Source: Arthrobacter sp. zg-Y1171 (GTDB lineage Bacteria > Actinomycetota > Actinomycetes > Actinomycetales > Micrococcaceae). Taken from it: a DNA stretch of 64,000 bases. The stretch is taken from positions 3,357,828-3,421,827 of the forward strand of contig NZ_CP104264.1 of NCBI RefSeq assembly GCF_025244845.1, read 5' to 3'. The notes beneath the pieces were generated by a model. That model did not search any database. It was not told the DNA's origin and was given only the letters and a program-made list of their open reading frames with translations. This document shows, one piece after another, positions 26,338 through 34,948 of the stretch (the stretch's first letter is position 1; each line of letters starts with the position of its first letter). Made by a program: the position numbers and the translations under genes.

Positions 26338-27570
26338 TTAGGCGGGTTCGGACCCGGCCTTCTGCTCGGCGGCGGCCGGAGCAAAAGCAATGGAAACCAG
26401 CATGGCTGCGCCCACCACCAGCAGGGCGTTGCGTATGCCCCAGTGTTCGCCCAGGAAACCCAGCACCGGCGGTCCGACGAAGAAGGCCATGTAGCCGATG
26501 GTGGACACCACCGATACCCGGCCCGCGGCATGGACCGGATCTTCCCCCGCGGCAGACATGCCCATCGGGAAGCCCAGGGCCGCACCGATGCCCCACAGCA
26601 CGGCGCCGAGGGCGGCGAGACCGAGGTTCGGGGCGAAAACGAAGAGCAGCAGTCCGGCCAGGGAGGCGCTCATGCACACCCGCAGCGCCGGTACGCGGCC
26701 CATCCGGTCGATCAGCCGGGCACCGAACCAGCGGGTAAGGGTCATGGCTGCCACGAAGACGCCGAACATCACGGCGCCGGCGGACTCACTGGTGCCCAGT
26801 CCGTCCACGGTCGCCTTGGCAACCCAGTCATTTGCCGCACCTTCGGTGAGGGCTGCGCCCATGACGACGACGCCGATCAGCAGCGTCCTGCCCTCCCGCC
26901 AGGCACCGAACCGGGAGGGTTTAGCCGTCGCGTCGGCGCCGTGGCCTGCAGATGCGTGCGGCAACTGGAGGAAGTTCCGCGGCACGATCAGCACCGCCAC
27001 GCAGACCACCGTCAGGATGCCCAGCAGATGCAGGGACAGCGAGATTCCCGCCCAGGAGAGCAACGCACCGATCATGGCACCCACAAACGCCCCGGCGCTG
27101 AAGGCGCCGTGGAACTTGGGCATCACCGTCCGGCCCACCCGGCGTTCGACGTCGGCCCCTTCCAGGTTCATGGCGACATCCCAGCCGGCAATGCCGACGC
27201 CGAAGACCAGCAGACCGGCACCGGTCAGCGGAATCGACCCCAGGCTGAGTCCGGCGGCTATGACGAGGGAGGCTATCGACGTCGTAATTCCACCGGCGCG
27301 CACGGTGCCTGCGGTGCCGATGCGCTGCGCCACCGAACCGGCCAGCGGCAGCGCGGCCACGGATCCGATGGCCGAGAACAGCAGGAGCAGGCCAACACCG
27401 GCGGCGCCGATCCCCAAATCCTCTGCGGCGGCCGGAATGCGGGCTGCCCAGCTGGCAAACACCAAGCCGTTGAGGCCGAAGATCACGAAGACGGCGATGA
27501 GCGCCTTATTCACTCCGGTTTCATGGCGGAGGGCGGCATCATTGAGGGGCTGCGCACTGTTTTCGTTCAC
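26338..27570 (-). CDS. MFS transporter (YbjJ-like)
   Basis: This 410-residue protein is a twelve-segment major facilitator. The first segments (KALIAVFVIFGLNGLVFASWAARIP) and WDVAMNLEGADVERRVGR are typical of the YbjJ/fucose-permease-like branch. It starts with GTG at 27570 and ends 66 bp before the DrrA-like gene, so the two may share a transcript. It lies 14 bp downstream of the ABC-F gene in the same direction. Substrate unknown. Confidence 0.87.
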   Translation of the reverse strand: MNENSAQPLNDAALRHETGVNKALIAVFVIFGLNGLVFASWAARIPAAAEDLGIGAAGVGLLLLFSAIGSVAALPLAGSVAQRIGTAGTVRAGGITTSIASLVIAAGLSLGSIPLTGAGLLVFGVGIAGWDVAMNLEGADVERRVGRTVMPKFHGAFSAGAFVGAMIGALLSWAGISLSLHLLGILTVVCVAVLIVPRNFLQLPHASAGHGADATAKPSRFGAWREGRTLLIGVVVMGAALTEGAANDWVAKATVDGLGTSESAGAVMFGVFVAAMTLTRWFGARLIDRMGRVPALRVCMSASLAGLLLFVFAPNLGLAALGAVLWGIGAALGFPMGMSAAGEDPVHAAGRVSVVSTIGYMAFFVGPPVLGFLGEHWGIRNALLVVGAAMLVSIAFAPAAAEQKAGSEPA

Positions 27571-27584
27571 GCCAGTATTGTCCC

Positions 27585-29267
27585 CTACCGCACACGCTCC
27601 ACGCGTTTCTCGTCCCAGACCGGTGTCTCGGACTCGTAGACCCTGCCGTCGGAGCCGAACACCAGGAACCGATCGAAGCTGCGGGCAAACCAGCGGTCGT
27701 GGGTGACCGCCAGGACGGTCCCCTCGAACGCGTCAATGGCCTTTTCCAGCGCCTCGGCCGAGTGCAGGTCCAGGTTGTCGGTGGGCTCATCCAGCAGGAG
27801 CAGGGTGGCGCCGGACAGCTCCAGGAGCAGGATCTGCATCCTCGCCTGCTGGCCGCCGGAGAGCGACTCGAACTTCTGCTCCGAAGAGGCGGCCAGCCCG
27901 TAGCGGTCCAGGGCGCCCGCGGCTGCTTCGCGGCCCAGCCCGGAGCGGTGTTCGTCGCCGCGGTGCAGGATGTCCAGCAGGGTCCGTTCGGCCAGGTCCG
28001 GGCGCATCATGGTCTGGGCGAAGAACCCGGGCCGGATGCGGGCACCCAGCTTCACCGAGCCGGCATGCGGCACCGGGGCGATCTCCACCTCCGACACCGG
28101 TTCGTGTTCCCGGTCCGGATCGCTGCCGCCCAGGGCCAGCAGGCGCAGGAAGTGGGATTTTCCGGAGCCGTTGGAGCCGAGCACCCCCACCCGGTCGCCG
28201 AACCAGATCTCGGTACTGAACGGTTTCATCAGGCCGGTCAGTTCCAGCTTCTCGGCGACGACGGCGCGCTTGGCCGTGCGGCCGCCGCGCAGCCGCATCT
28301 TGACGTTCTGTTCCACCGGCAGGGCCTCCGGCGGCCCGGCTTCCAGGAACTTGGCCAGCCGGGTCTGGGCGGCGTGATAGCGGTTGGCCATGTCGGAGCG
28401 GAACGCGGCCTTGTTCTTGTACATGTTGACGAGTTCCTTGAGCTTGAGATGCTCCTCGTCCCACCGCCGGCGCAGTTCCTCGAACCGGGCGTTGCGGTCT
28501 TCCCTGGCCTTGACGTAGCTGCCGAATGCGCCGCCGTGGATCCATGCGGAGGCGCCGTTGATGCCCGGCTCCAGGGTCACGATGCGGGTGGCGGCGTTGT
28601 CCAGCAGCTCCCGGTCGTGGCTGACGAACAGCACGGACTTCTTGGAGGCGGCAAGTTTTCCTTCGAGCCAGCGTTTGCCTGGCACGTCGAGGTAGTTGTC
28701 CGGTTCATCCAGGAGCAGGAGCTCGTCGGGGCCGGCGAAAAGCGCTTCCAGGACCAGCCGCTTCTGCTCGCCGCCGGAAAGGGTGGCGGCCTTGCGGTAC
28801 TGCGCCCGGTCGAAGGGCAGCCCGAGCGCCGCCATGGTCACCTCGTCCCAGACCGTCTCCTGCTCGTACCCGCCGACGTCGCCCCATTCGGTGATGGCGG
28901 TGGCATAGCGCATCTGGGTGGGCTCGTCGTCGTGCTCCATCATGGCCAGCTCGGCGGCGTCCACTTCGCGGGCAGCGGCAGCAAGTGCCGGCGGCGCGGC
29001 CGAGACGAGCAGGTCGCGGACCGTGCTGTCATCCCGGACCTGCCCGACGAACTGGCGCATGATGCCCATGTTCCCGGACCGGGAAACCGTGCCCTCGTCC
29101 GGCATCAGGTCACCGGCGATGATCCGGAGCAGGGTGGTTTTTCCGGTGCCGTTGGGGCCGATCAGAGCGGTCTTGTGCCCGTCGCCGACCTTGAAGCTGA
29201 CGCCGTTGAGCAGCTGCCGTCCGTCGGAGAGGAAATAGTCAATGTTGGATACGTCGAGGTGCGCCAC
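27585..29267 (-). CDS. ABC-F family ATPase
   Basis: This 560-residue soluble protein has two ABC domains in one chain and no membrane segments, the mark of ABC-F translation factors that act on the ribosome. The first domain has GPNGTGKTT and LSGGEQKRLVLEA, the second GSNGSGKS and LSGGQQARMQILL; a charged linker with PtIM-like helices lies between (about residues 240-330). The first Walker B loop reads DEPDNYLD rather than the usual DEPTNHLD. Start at GTG 29267, just before HLDVSNIDYFL. It may be a housekeeping or an antibiotic-protection member; sequence alone does not decide. Confidence 0.9.
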   Translation of the reverse strand: MAHLDVSNIDYFLSDGRQLLNGVSFKVGDGHKTALIGPNGTGKTTLLRIIAGDLMPDEGTVSRSGNMGIMRQFVGQVRDDSTVRDLLVSAAPPALAAAAREVDAAELAMMEHDDEPTQMRYATAITEWGDVGGYEQETVWDEVTMAALGLPFDRAQYRKAATLSGGEQKRLVLEALFAGPDELLLLDEPDNYLDVPGKRWLEGKLAASKKSVLFVSHDRELLDNAATRIVTLEPGINGASAWIHGGAFGSYVKAREDRNARFEELRRRWDEEHLKLKELVNMYKNKAAFRSDMANRYHAAQTRLAKFLEAGPPEALPVEQNVKMRLRGGRTAKRAVVAEKLELTGLMKPFSTEIWFGDRVGVLGSNGSGKSHFLRLLALGGSDPDREHEPVSEVEIAPVPHAGSVKLGARIRPGFFAQTMMRPDLAERTLLDILHRGDEHRSGLGREAAAGALDRYGLAASSEQKFESLSGGQQARMQILLLELSGATLLLLDEPTDNLDLHSAEALEKAIDAFEGTVLAVTHDRWFARSFDRFLVFGSDGRVYESETPVWDEKRVERVR

Positions 29268-29367
29268 GTACCCATCTTGCCATCCTTCCGTCCCTCCCTC
29301 CGGTGGCCCGGTGCCGCCGTCGGGGCATACGATGAAAACCCCGAGAATCAGCGAAAGCAGGACTGAA

Positions 29368-29688
29368 ATGATCTTCATAACCGTCAAGTTCCTCGTCAAG
29401 CCCGAGTGGACCGAGCGCTGGCCGGAACTGACCGCCGGCTTCACCGAAGCCACCCGGGCCGAGCCGGGGAACCTCTGGTTCGACTGGTCCCGCAGCCTGG
29501 AAAACCCCAACGAGTTTGTCCTCGTGGAGGCGTTCAAGGACGACGCCGCGGCCGCCCACGTCCAGAGCGACCACTTCCAGCAGGCCATGAAGGACATGGT
29601 CCCGGCGCTGGTGGAAACCCCGAAGATCATCAACACCGTCATTGAGGGCGAAGAATGGTCCCGGATGGGTGAGCTGACGGTCGAATAG
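29368..29688 (+). CDS. Antibiotic biosynthesis monooxygenase (ABM) fold protein
   Basis: This 106-residue ferredoxin-like dimeric alpha-beta barrel protein has IFITVKFLVKPEW, EPGNLWFDWSRSLENPNEFVLVEAFKD and HVQSDHFQQAM, the YgiN-type quinol monooxygenase pattern. AGGA precedes the ATG at 29368. It diverges from the ABC-F gene across 100 bp. Family members oxidise quinols or aromatic metabolites without a cofactor; the substrate is not known. Confidence 0.85.
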   Translation: MIFITVKFLVKPEWTERWPELTAGFTEATRAEPGNLWFDWSRSLENPNEFVLVEAFKDDAAAAHVQSDHFQQAMKDMVPALVETPKIINTVIEGEEWSRMGELTVE

Positions 29689-29731
29689 GGCCGCTTTTCG
29701 TCCGGAGCCTTCGTCCGGAGCCGGAGTGCTG

Positions 29732-30922
29732 TCAGTCTGCGAAGGTGAGGGAGAGTTCCTCGCCGTTGATCTCCACTTCGGCGTACATCCAGTAAAGCTG
29801 GTAGCTCTCCCGCTCCGGTTGCCACGAACCGCCCCGATTCACTTCGGCGTCCAGGATGAATTCCCCGTCCACGGCCCGCACCGGGAACGGTCCCGTGGGA
29901 TCGCTTTCGATGGGGTCGAGGGTGGGCGGAGTCTTCATGCTCCAGGAGATGTTCCGGTAACTATCCGGATCCTCGGCCGTCCACTGGTTCGGGCAGCCCT
30001 TCGGCATCAGTTCAGTCGCCTTCATGCACTTTTCGAGGTGCGCCGTTAGCCCGGCCTCGATTTCCCCGCGGCCGGCTTCCGTGACCTGCGGCTTCAGGTC
30101 GACGGTTCCCGCCCGTACAGCCGCAGCGCCGTCCGGGTTCAGGCGCGCGCTCACCACCCGGTCCGGATAGCCGGAATAAGGGCTGCCGGTAGCGGCACTC
30201 AGGGTGTAGTCGCCGGGCAGGAAATTAAACACCGTGCTTCTGCGGAGCGCCTCCATGTCCTGGCCGGGGATGTCCACCCCGTTGACAGCGACGGCAGTGG
30301 CGTCTCCCCGCAGGATGTAGTGCACCTGGGTGCTCCCCAGGCCGATATTCAGCTTCCATTTCCGAAAGAACAACGCTTCGCTGCCGGCGGTGCGCAGATC
30401 CAGTGTTACGGCATGGCTGTCGCCGCCCTGTTCGATGTCCACGCTCACGTCAGCCTGGCCGTCGGTGACCACCACATCGGTCACTTCAAAGCCGGTGATT
30501 GTGTTTTCCGCCTCGGCGTACACCTCGTTGGTCATCAGGGAGTAGTCCTCCCAGTCAAGGTCGGGACCCATGCCGATGGCCCGTTCCACGTCACCGTCGA
30601 CAATTGCCTGAAGATACTCTTCAGCCAGCACCTGCGGGCCGTACACGGTCTCGTTGAAGTGCCTGAAAGCGAAGTAGCCTCCTGCAACCAATGCCGCCAG
30701 CACGGCGACGGTAACGCCGGCGGCGATCAACAGGGTGTTGCGCTGCGACGGGTCGGCTTTGGGCGGTTCCTGTCCCTGCATGCCGTTCTGTCCGGGCGGC
30801 GGCGGCCACTGCTGTTTTGGCCACTGCTGCCGGTCTTCACTGCCCGCACCCGGCGGCGGCGAGGCTGGGTACACCCCTGCCCCCGCCCCCGGCCCGTAGT
30901 AATCGACATTCTGGTCCGCCAT
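29732..30922 (-). CDS. Membrane-anchored protein, tandem paralog A
   Basis: This 396-residue protein has a Pro/Gly/Gln-rich cytoplasmic N-terminus (about 1-60), one membrane segment (about 63-84) and a long exported part. The region just after the membrane (AEEYLQAIVDGDVERAI) resembles NTF2-like DUF4878 domains. Near the C-terminus is a Cys pair in CMKATELMPKGCPN. It shares domain order, many blocks and promoter sequence with the neighbouring gene at 31038-32264, so the pair arose by tandem duplication. Function is unknown; a resemblance to TcaA/YvbJ-type wall-sensing proteins is only in layout. Confidence 0.85.
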   Translation of the reverse strand: MADQNVDYYGPGAGAGVYPASPPPGAGSEDRQQWPKQQWPPPPGQNGMQGQEPPKADPSQRNTLLIAAGVTVAVLAALVAGGYFAFRHFNETVYGPQVLAEEYLQAIVDGDVERAIGMGPDLDWEDYSLMTNEVYAEAENTITGFEVTDVVVTDGQADVSVDIEQGGDSHAVTLDLRTAGSEALFFRKWKLNIGLGSTQVHYILRGDATAVAVNGVDIPGQDMEALRRSTVFNFLPGDYTLSAATGSPYSGYPDRVVSARLNPDGAAAVRAGTVDLKPQVTEAGRGEIEAGLTAHLEKCMKATELMPKGCPNQWTAEDPDSYRNISWSMKTPPTLDPIESDPTGPFPVRAVDGEFILDAEVNRGGSWQPERESYQLYWMYAEVEINGEELSLTFAD

Positions 30923-30937
30923 GACTTGTTCCCCCGG

Positions 30938-30952
30938 TTCAAGTACCCGGCT
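30938..30952 (-). repeat. Conserved leader block, paralog A
   Basis: TTCAAGTACCCGGCT is identical to 32279-32293 upstream of the sister gene, at the same distance from the start. Beyond it, both leaders continue with related sequences that on the minus strand read TTGTTA/TTGTGA, 19 bases, then TAAGTT/TATGTT. This is a candidate duplicated promoter, and GGGGGA serves as ribosome binding site in both. Confidence 0.6.
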
Positions 30953-31037
30953 GCGCGGCCGGCACTCGATAACTTATCGGGTTTTATGACGGAGGTAACA
31001 ATTACGGCCCCGCCGGATCCGGCGGGGCCGCCTGCTG

Positions 31038-32264
31038 CTAGTCGGCGAAAGTCATGGTGATCGTTTCGCCCTGGATGTCCACCATGGCGGGCAGCGAGTA
31101 GAGCTCAACAGTTCCCTTCATGGCCCGCCACTCGTCACCCTCCTTCATTTCCGCATCCAGGGTGAACTGCCCGTTTACTAGCTCCACCGAGAACGGGAAT
31201 GACGGGTCCCCCTCAATCGACTCGTAAGCGGGTTCCTTGGCCATGCTCCATTTGATGTTGCGGAAGTTGTTGGGATCCTCGCCGTCCGCTTGGTTTGGGC
31301 AGCCCTTGGGCTGCAGTTCCGTCAGCTTCAGGCAGCTTTCCAGGTGCGCCTTTGTCCGGGCCTTGATCTCCTCGCGCGCCGCGTCCGTGATCTCCGGGAT
31401 GAATGCGACCCCCATCAATGATTCCTGGCCGTCCAGGCGGACGGACATTTTCTCGTCCCCGCCGTAGCTGACGAACTTCGTTCCGGTAGGTGCATTGAAG
31501 GTGTACTCGCCCGGCAGCACGGCCAGCTTCCTGCCGTCCTCGGGCATTTCCACGCTGACGCCGTTTACGGCAGGTTCGGAGGCATCCTCATCCAGCGTGT
31601 AGCGCAGCGACCAGGAGCCCAGCGGGGCGTCCAGCTTCCACTTCTTGAAAAACACTGCCTCCGTGCCGTTCTCTGACAGCTCCAGCTTCATGGCCTGGGT
31701 GTCGTCCCCCTGTTTGACGTCCACGGTCACGTCAGCGGTGCCGTCGTTGACCACCACATCGGTCACTTCGAATCCGCTGATCCTGTCGGTGGCCTTCGAG
31801 TAAACCTCGTTCGTCATCAACGAGTAGTCCAGCTCATCCCCGGTGGCAGGAGCCATTTCCATGGCGCGCTCAACGTCCGCGTCGACGAGCGCCTGGAGGT
31901 ATTCCTCTGCCTGCACCCGGGGGCTGTAAGTCGTCTCGCTGAGGTGTTTGTAGCCGAAGAACCCTCCGACGCCCAGAATCACCAGCAATCCAGCCGCAAC
32001 GCTGCCGGCAATGATCAGGCCTTTACGCCGCTTCGGGTTCGGCTGCTTCGATGCCTGTCCCGGCAGTCCGGGTCCCCCGGGTGGCGGAGGAGCCGCCTGG
32101 GGCCATTGCCCCTGCGGTCCCGGTGCCTGCGGAGCAGGGGGATTGGGCTGGTGCGGCTGCTGTGGTTGTTGCTGCTCGGCGCCCGGACCGGGCGGCGGCG
32201 GAGCCCCCTGGTTCCCCTGTGCGCCAACAACCGGACCGTGGCTATCCATTTGTCTGTCCCCCAT
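31038..32264 (-). CDS. Membrane-anchored protein, tandem paralog B
   Basis: This 408-residue protein has the same layout as its neighbour: a Pro/Gln-rich cytoplasmic tail (about 1-78), one membrane segment (about 82-103), an NTF2-like stretch (AEEYLQALVDADVERAM) and a C-terminal exported domain. It has the matching Cys pair CLKLTELQPKGCPN, which suggests a conserved disulfide. The ATG at 32264 aligns with the sister gene start. Function is unknown. The two genes diverge most in the proline-rich tails and least around the Cys pair and membrane-proximal region. Confidence 0.85.
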   Translation of the reverse strand: MGDRQMDSHGPVVGAQGNQGAPPPPGPGAEQQQPQQPHQPNPPAPQAPGPQGQWPQAAPPPPGGPGLPGQASKQPNPKRRKGLIIAGSVAAGLLVILGVGGFFGYKHLSETTYSPRVQAEEYLQALVDADVERAMEMAPATGDELDYSLMTNEVYSKATDRISGFEVTDVVVNDGTADVTVDVKQGDDTQAMKLELSENGTEAVFFKKWKLDAPLGSWSLRYTLDEDASEPAVNGVSVEMPEDGRKLAVLPGEYTFNAPTGTKFVSYGGDEKMSVRLDGQESLMGVAFIPEITDAAREEIKARTKAHLESCLKLTELQPKGCPNQADGEDPNNFRNIKWSMAKEPAYESIEGDPSFPFSVELVNGQFTLDAEMKEGDEWRAMKGTVELYSLPAMVDIQGETITMTFAD

Positions 32265-32278
32265 GACTTGTCCCCCAG

Positions 32279-32293
32279 TTCAAGTACCCGGCT
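32279..32293 (-). repeat. Conserved leader block, paralog B
   Basis: This is the second copy of TTCAAGTACCCGGCT, located before the second paralog. The surrounding leader (32265-32350) aligns with 30923-31008 without large gaps, which shows that the duplication included the promoter. Confidence 0.6.
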
Positions 32294-32402
32294 ACGGTGC
32301 CGGTACCGGATAACATACAAGGCTTTATGGCATGGGTCACAATCACGGCAGGGCGGGAAACGGGGTGCCGAGGACCCCCGGATAACCGGGAGGCGGAGGT
32401 CC

Positions 32403-33857
32403 CTAGCGGGCTCCCTGCGCAGGTTCCAGTGAGGGCATCGGCAGCCCGAACACGTCCTCCAGTGCCAGCTTCGCAGCATGCAGGCCGCCCATCCCGTGAA
32501 CGCCCGGCCCCGGCGGGGTGGAGGCCGAACTGAGGTAGACACCGGGAAGCGCCGTACGCCACGGCTTCGGGGACAGGACCGGCCGAATCAGCATCTGGGC
32601 CAGCGTCACTGCCCCGCCGCCGAAGTCCCCGCCCACATAGTTGGCGTTGTACCGGGCCAGGTCCGCCGCCGTCGTCACCCGCGAATCGACAACCACATCC
32701 CGGAAGCCCGGCGCGAAACGCTCGATCTGCGCCGTGACCGCTTCCGTCATGTCCACCGTGGATCCGGCTGGCACATGGCAGTAGGACCAGAGCACGGAAC
32801 GGCCCGCCGGGGCCCGGGTGGGATCGAAGCCGCTGGGCTGGGACAACAGGACGTAGGGGCGGGCCGGGTGCCGGCCGGCGGCGACGTCGGCCTCCGCTGC
32901 GGCCAGTTCCGCCCGGGTGCCGCCCAGGTGGGCGGTGCCGGTACGGGCCATTTCCGGATTCGCCCAAGGGACCGGACCGGAGAGGATGAAGTCCACCTTG
33001 CAGGCGGCATTGCCGTAGCGGAAGCGTTCCAGCGCCCGCGCATAGCGCGGAGGCAGGCGGTCCCCGCCCAGCTCCAGCAGCACCGAAGGGGAGACATCGA
33101 GGATGACGGCCCGGGAGCCGGCCACCTCGTCCAGGGAGGTGATGCGGTGGCCGGTGGAGATCCTGCCGCCGTGCGCCCGCAGATCGTCGGCCATCGCCTC
33201 GGCGATGGCCTGGGAACCGCCTACCGGGATGGGCCAGCCGACTGAATGGGCGAGCGTCCCGAGCATCAAACCGCCTCCGGCGGAGGGCAGGGAAGGCATT
33301 TTCCCCACCGGATGCGCCGCTACGCCGGAGAGCAGCGCCGGTGCAGCGTCCTCCACGAACCGCCGGTTCCACATGGGCGTGCCCTGGTCCAGGGCGGCCA
33401 GGCCGAAGCACGCCAGCGCAATCGGATCCCGGGGGACGCTCAGGAGGGAACCCATCAGCAGTTCAGTGACTGCTTCGCTGCGCCGGACCAATGGCTCCAT
33501 CAGCCGTCGGTAGGCGGCACCGTCCCTTCCGAGTCCCTCCACCGTCCGGTCCAGGTCCCGATACGCCAGTGCGGCGCGTCCGCCGTCGAGCGGCGAGGCG
33601 TAGGAAATCTCCGGCACCACCAGGTCAATCCGCCGGTCCAGTCCGAAGCTGCGGAAGAACGGAGAGGCCAGGGCCATGGGGTGCACTGCGGAGCAGATGT
33701 CGTGCAGGTGGCCGGGTGCCATCAGTTCCCTGGTGCGGCTGCCGCCGCCCACCGTGGACTGGGTTTCGAACACCTCGACCTTGAGGCCGGCGCGGGCCAT
33801 GATGACCGCCGCCGCGAGTCCGTTGGGACCGGCCCCGACTACACTGACATCGCTCAT
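32403..33857 (-). CDS. FAD-dependent oxidoreductase, phytoene desaturase-like
   Basis: This 484-residue flavoprotein has the N-terminal dinucleotide-binding motif VVGAGPNGLAAAVIMARAG and the C-terminal FAD-contact region ASTPPGPGVHGMGGLHAAKLAL, as in the CrtI-like family. Length is typical. Its ATG overlaps the stop of the FemX-like gene by one base (TAATG), so it is the third cistron of the GT87-FemX operon. No carotenoid genes lie nearby, so the desaturase role is not supported; a lipid or polyprenol substrate is possible. Confidence 0.85.
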   Translation of the reverse strand: MSDVSVVGAGPNGLAAAVIMARAGLKVEVFETQSTVGGGSRTRELMAPGHLHDICSAVHPMALASPFFRSFGLDRRIDLVVPEISYASPLDGGRAALAYRDLDRTVEGLGRDGAAYRRLMEPLVRRSEAVTELLMGSLLSVPRDPIALACFGLAALDQGTPMWNRRFVEDAAPALLSGVAAHPVGKMPSLPSAGGGLMLGTLAHSVGWPIPVGGSQAIAEAMADDLRAHGGRISTGHRITSLDEVAGSRAVILDVSPSVLLELGGDRLPPRYARALERFRYGNAACKVDFILSGPVPWANPEMARTGTAHLGGTRAELAAAEADVAAGRHPARPYVLLSQPSGFDPTRAPAGRSVLWSYCHVPAGSTVDMTEAVTAQIERFAPGFRDVVVDSRVTTAADLARYNANYVGGDFGGGAVTLAQMLIRPVLSPKPWRTALPGVYLSSASTPPGPGVHGMGGLHAAKLALEDVFGLPMPSLEPAQGAR

Positions 33858-34948
33858 TAGGCCGCCTTTTCGCCCTTCCGTCCGGGGATCCGGCCGGCCA
33901 GACCCTTGGCAGAGGCCGGCAGGCTGCGCAGCTTCGCGGGCCCCTCGCGCCGCAGCTTCAGGGCGTTTGCCACCAGAGCGTACCGCAGCGGGTGGAGGGG
34001 AACGTCATAGGTAGTGGGGATGGTGACCACGGTCTTGGAGAAGTTCCGCTTGAACGTGGTGACGTTAATCAGGCTCGGGTAGTTGTCGCTGACGATCCCG
34101 GTCAGCCCGCACGCCGTGTTGCCCGCTTCCTTGAGGACCTTGAAGGCCTCCCAGAGCAGCAGGTAGGGCGCGTTGGTCTTGCGGGCGCTGTGCGAGCTCG
34201 CCGCGAAGTAGTAGACGGAGTAGCCGCGGTACTCGGTGGTGATCAGCCAGGACACGGCCTGTCCGTCCATGTAGGCCACCATGAGGCGCAGATGGTCACC
34301 GAGTTCGGTAAGCAGGGTTTCGTAGAAGGAGGACTCGAAACTCGAGAAGCCGTCCCGCGAAGCGGTTTCCTGCATGATGGGGAAGAGTTCGGTGCGGAAC
34401 ACCTCCGCCCAGCGTGCGCGCTCGATGGTCTGGACCTTGACGCCCAGCTTCTCCGCCTTGCGGATCAGGTTCCGCGCGTTGGAACGGAAAGACGCGAAGA
34501 TTTCGTCCGTATCCGGAGTCAGGTCGACGACGATTTCCCGTTCGTACCAGCCGTGTTCCAGCGGACCGGTGACGGGTGGCTGCGGATGCGCGATCTGCAT
34601 CCGGATGTACAGCGGGTCCACGGCGGGATCAGCCCGGAACTGTTCCTGCACGGTGGAAACGAGCCGGGCCTCGGCGTTGTGCGTGCGCGTGGTGAACCAG
34701 GTGGGGCCGTTAACGACCACCAGCGACGGCCGCAGCCGCCGTTCGGAGCGGAGGTAACTGGCGGTGGCAACCAGGGTGCCGCCGTCGTAATAGGCCCAGA
34801 TGCCGTAGGGGCTGCGGCCAAGCTTCCGCTCAAAATCCGCCCAATAGGGGGTCTGCTCCAGCGGGATCACCACATCGGGGTGCGCGGCGGCGAGCGCCTC
34901 GAACTCCTCGTGGCTGAGCTGCTCGGAACGGTATGGAACGGGGGTCAC
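33857..34948 (-). CDS. FemABX-like peptidyl/aminoacyl transferase
   Basis: This 363-residue protein of two GNAT-like subdomains belongs to the lipid II aminoacyltransferase (FemABX) superfamily. Characteristic stretches are QTPYWADFERKLGRSPYGIWAYYDGG, SFRSNARNLIRKAEKLGV and the C-terminal YYFAASSHSARKTNAPYLLLWEAFKVLKEAG. Classic members add amino acids from aminoacyl-tRNA to the peptidoglycan cross-bridge. The GTG at 34948 overlaps the GT87 stop as GTGA. Together with the glycosyltransferase it points to envelope assembly. Confidence 0.87.
   Translation of the reverse strand: MTPVPYRSEQLSHEEFEALAAAHPDVVIPLEQTPYWADFERKLGRSPYGIWAYYDGGTLVATASYLRSERRLRPSLVVVNGPTWFTTRTHNAEARLVSTVQEQFRADPAVDPLYIRMQIAHPQPPVTGPLEHGWYEREIVVDLTPDTDEIFASFRSNARNLIRKAEKLGVKVQTIERARWAEVFRTELFPIMQETASRDGFSSFESSFYETLLTELGDHLRLMVAYMDGQAVSWLITTEYRGYSVYYFAASSHSARKTNAPYLLLWEAFKVLKEAGNTACGLTGIVSDNYPSLINVTTFKRNFSKTVVTIPTTYDVPLHPLRYALVANALKLRREGPAKLRSLPASAKGLAGRIPGRKGEKAA

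Noticed and set aside
27699-29366. 555-codon open frame antisense to the ABC-F gene
   Set aside because: The opposite strand encodes a complete ABC-F protein with both ATP sites. The antisense product has no recognisable motif.
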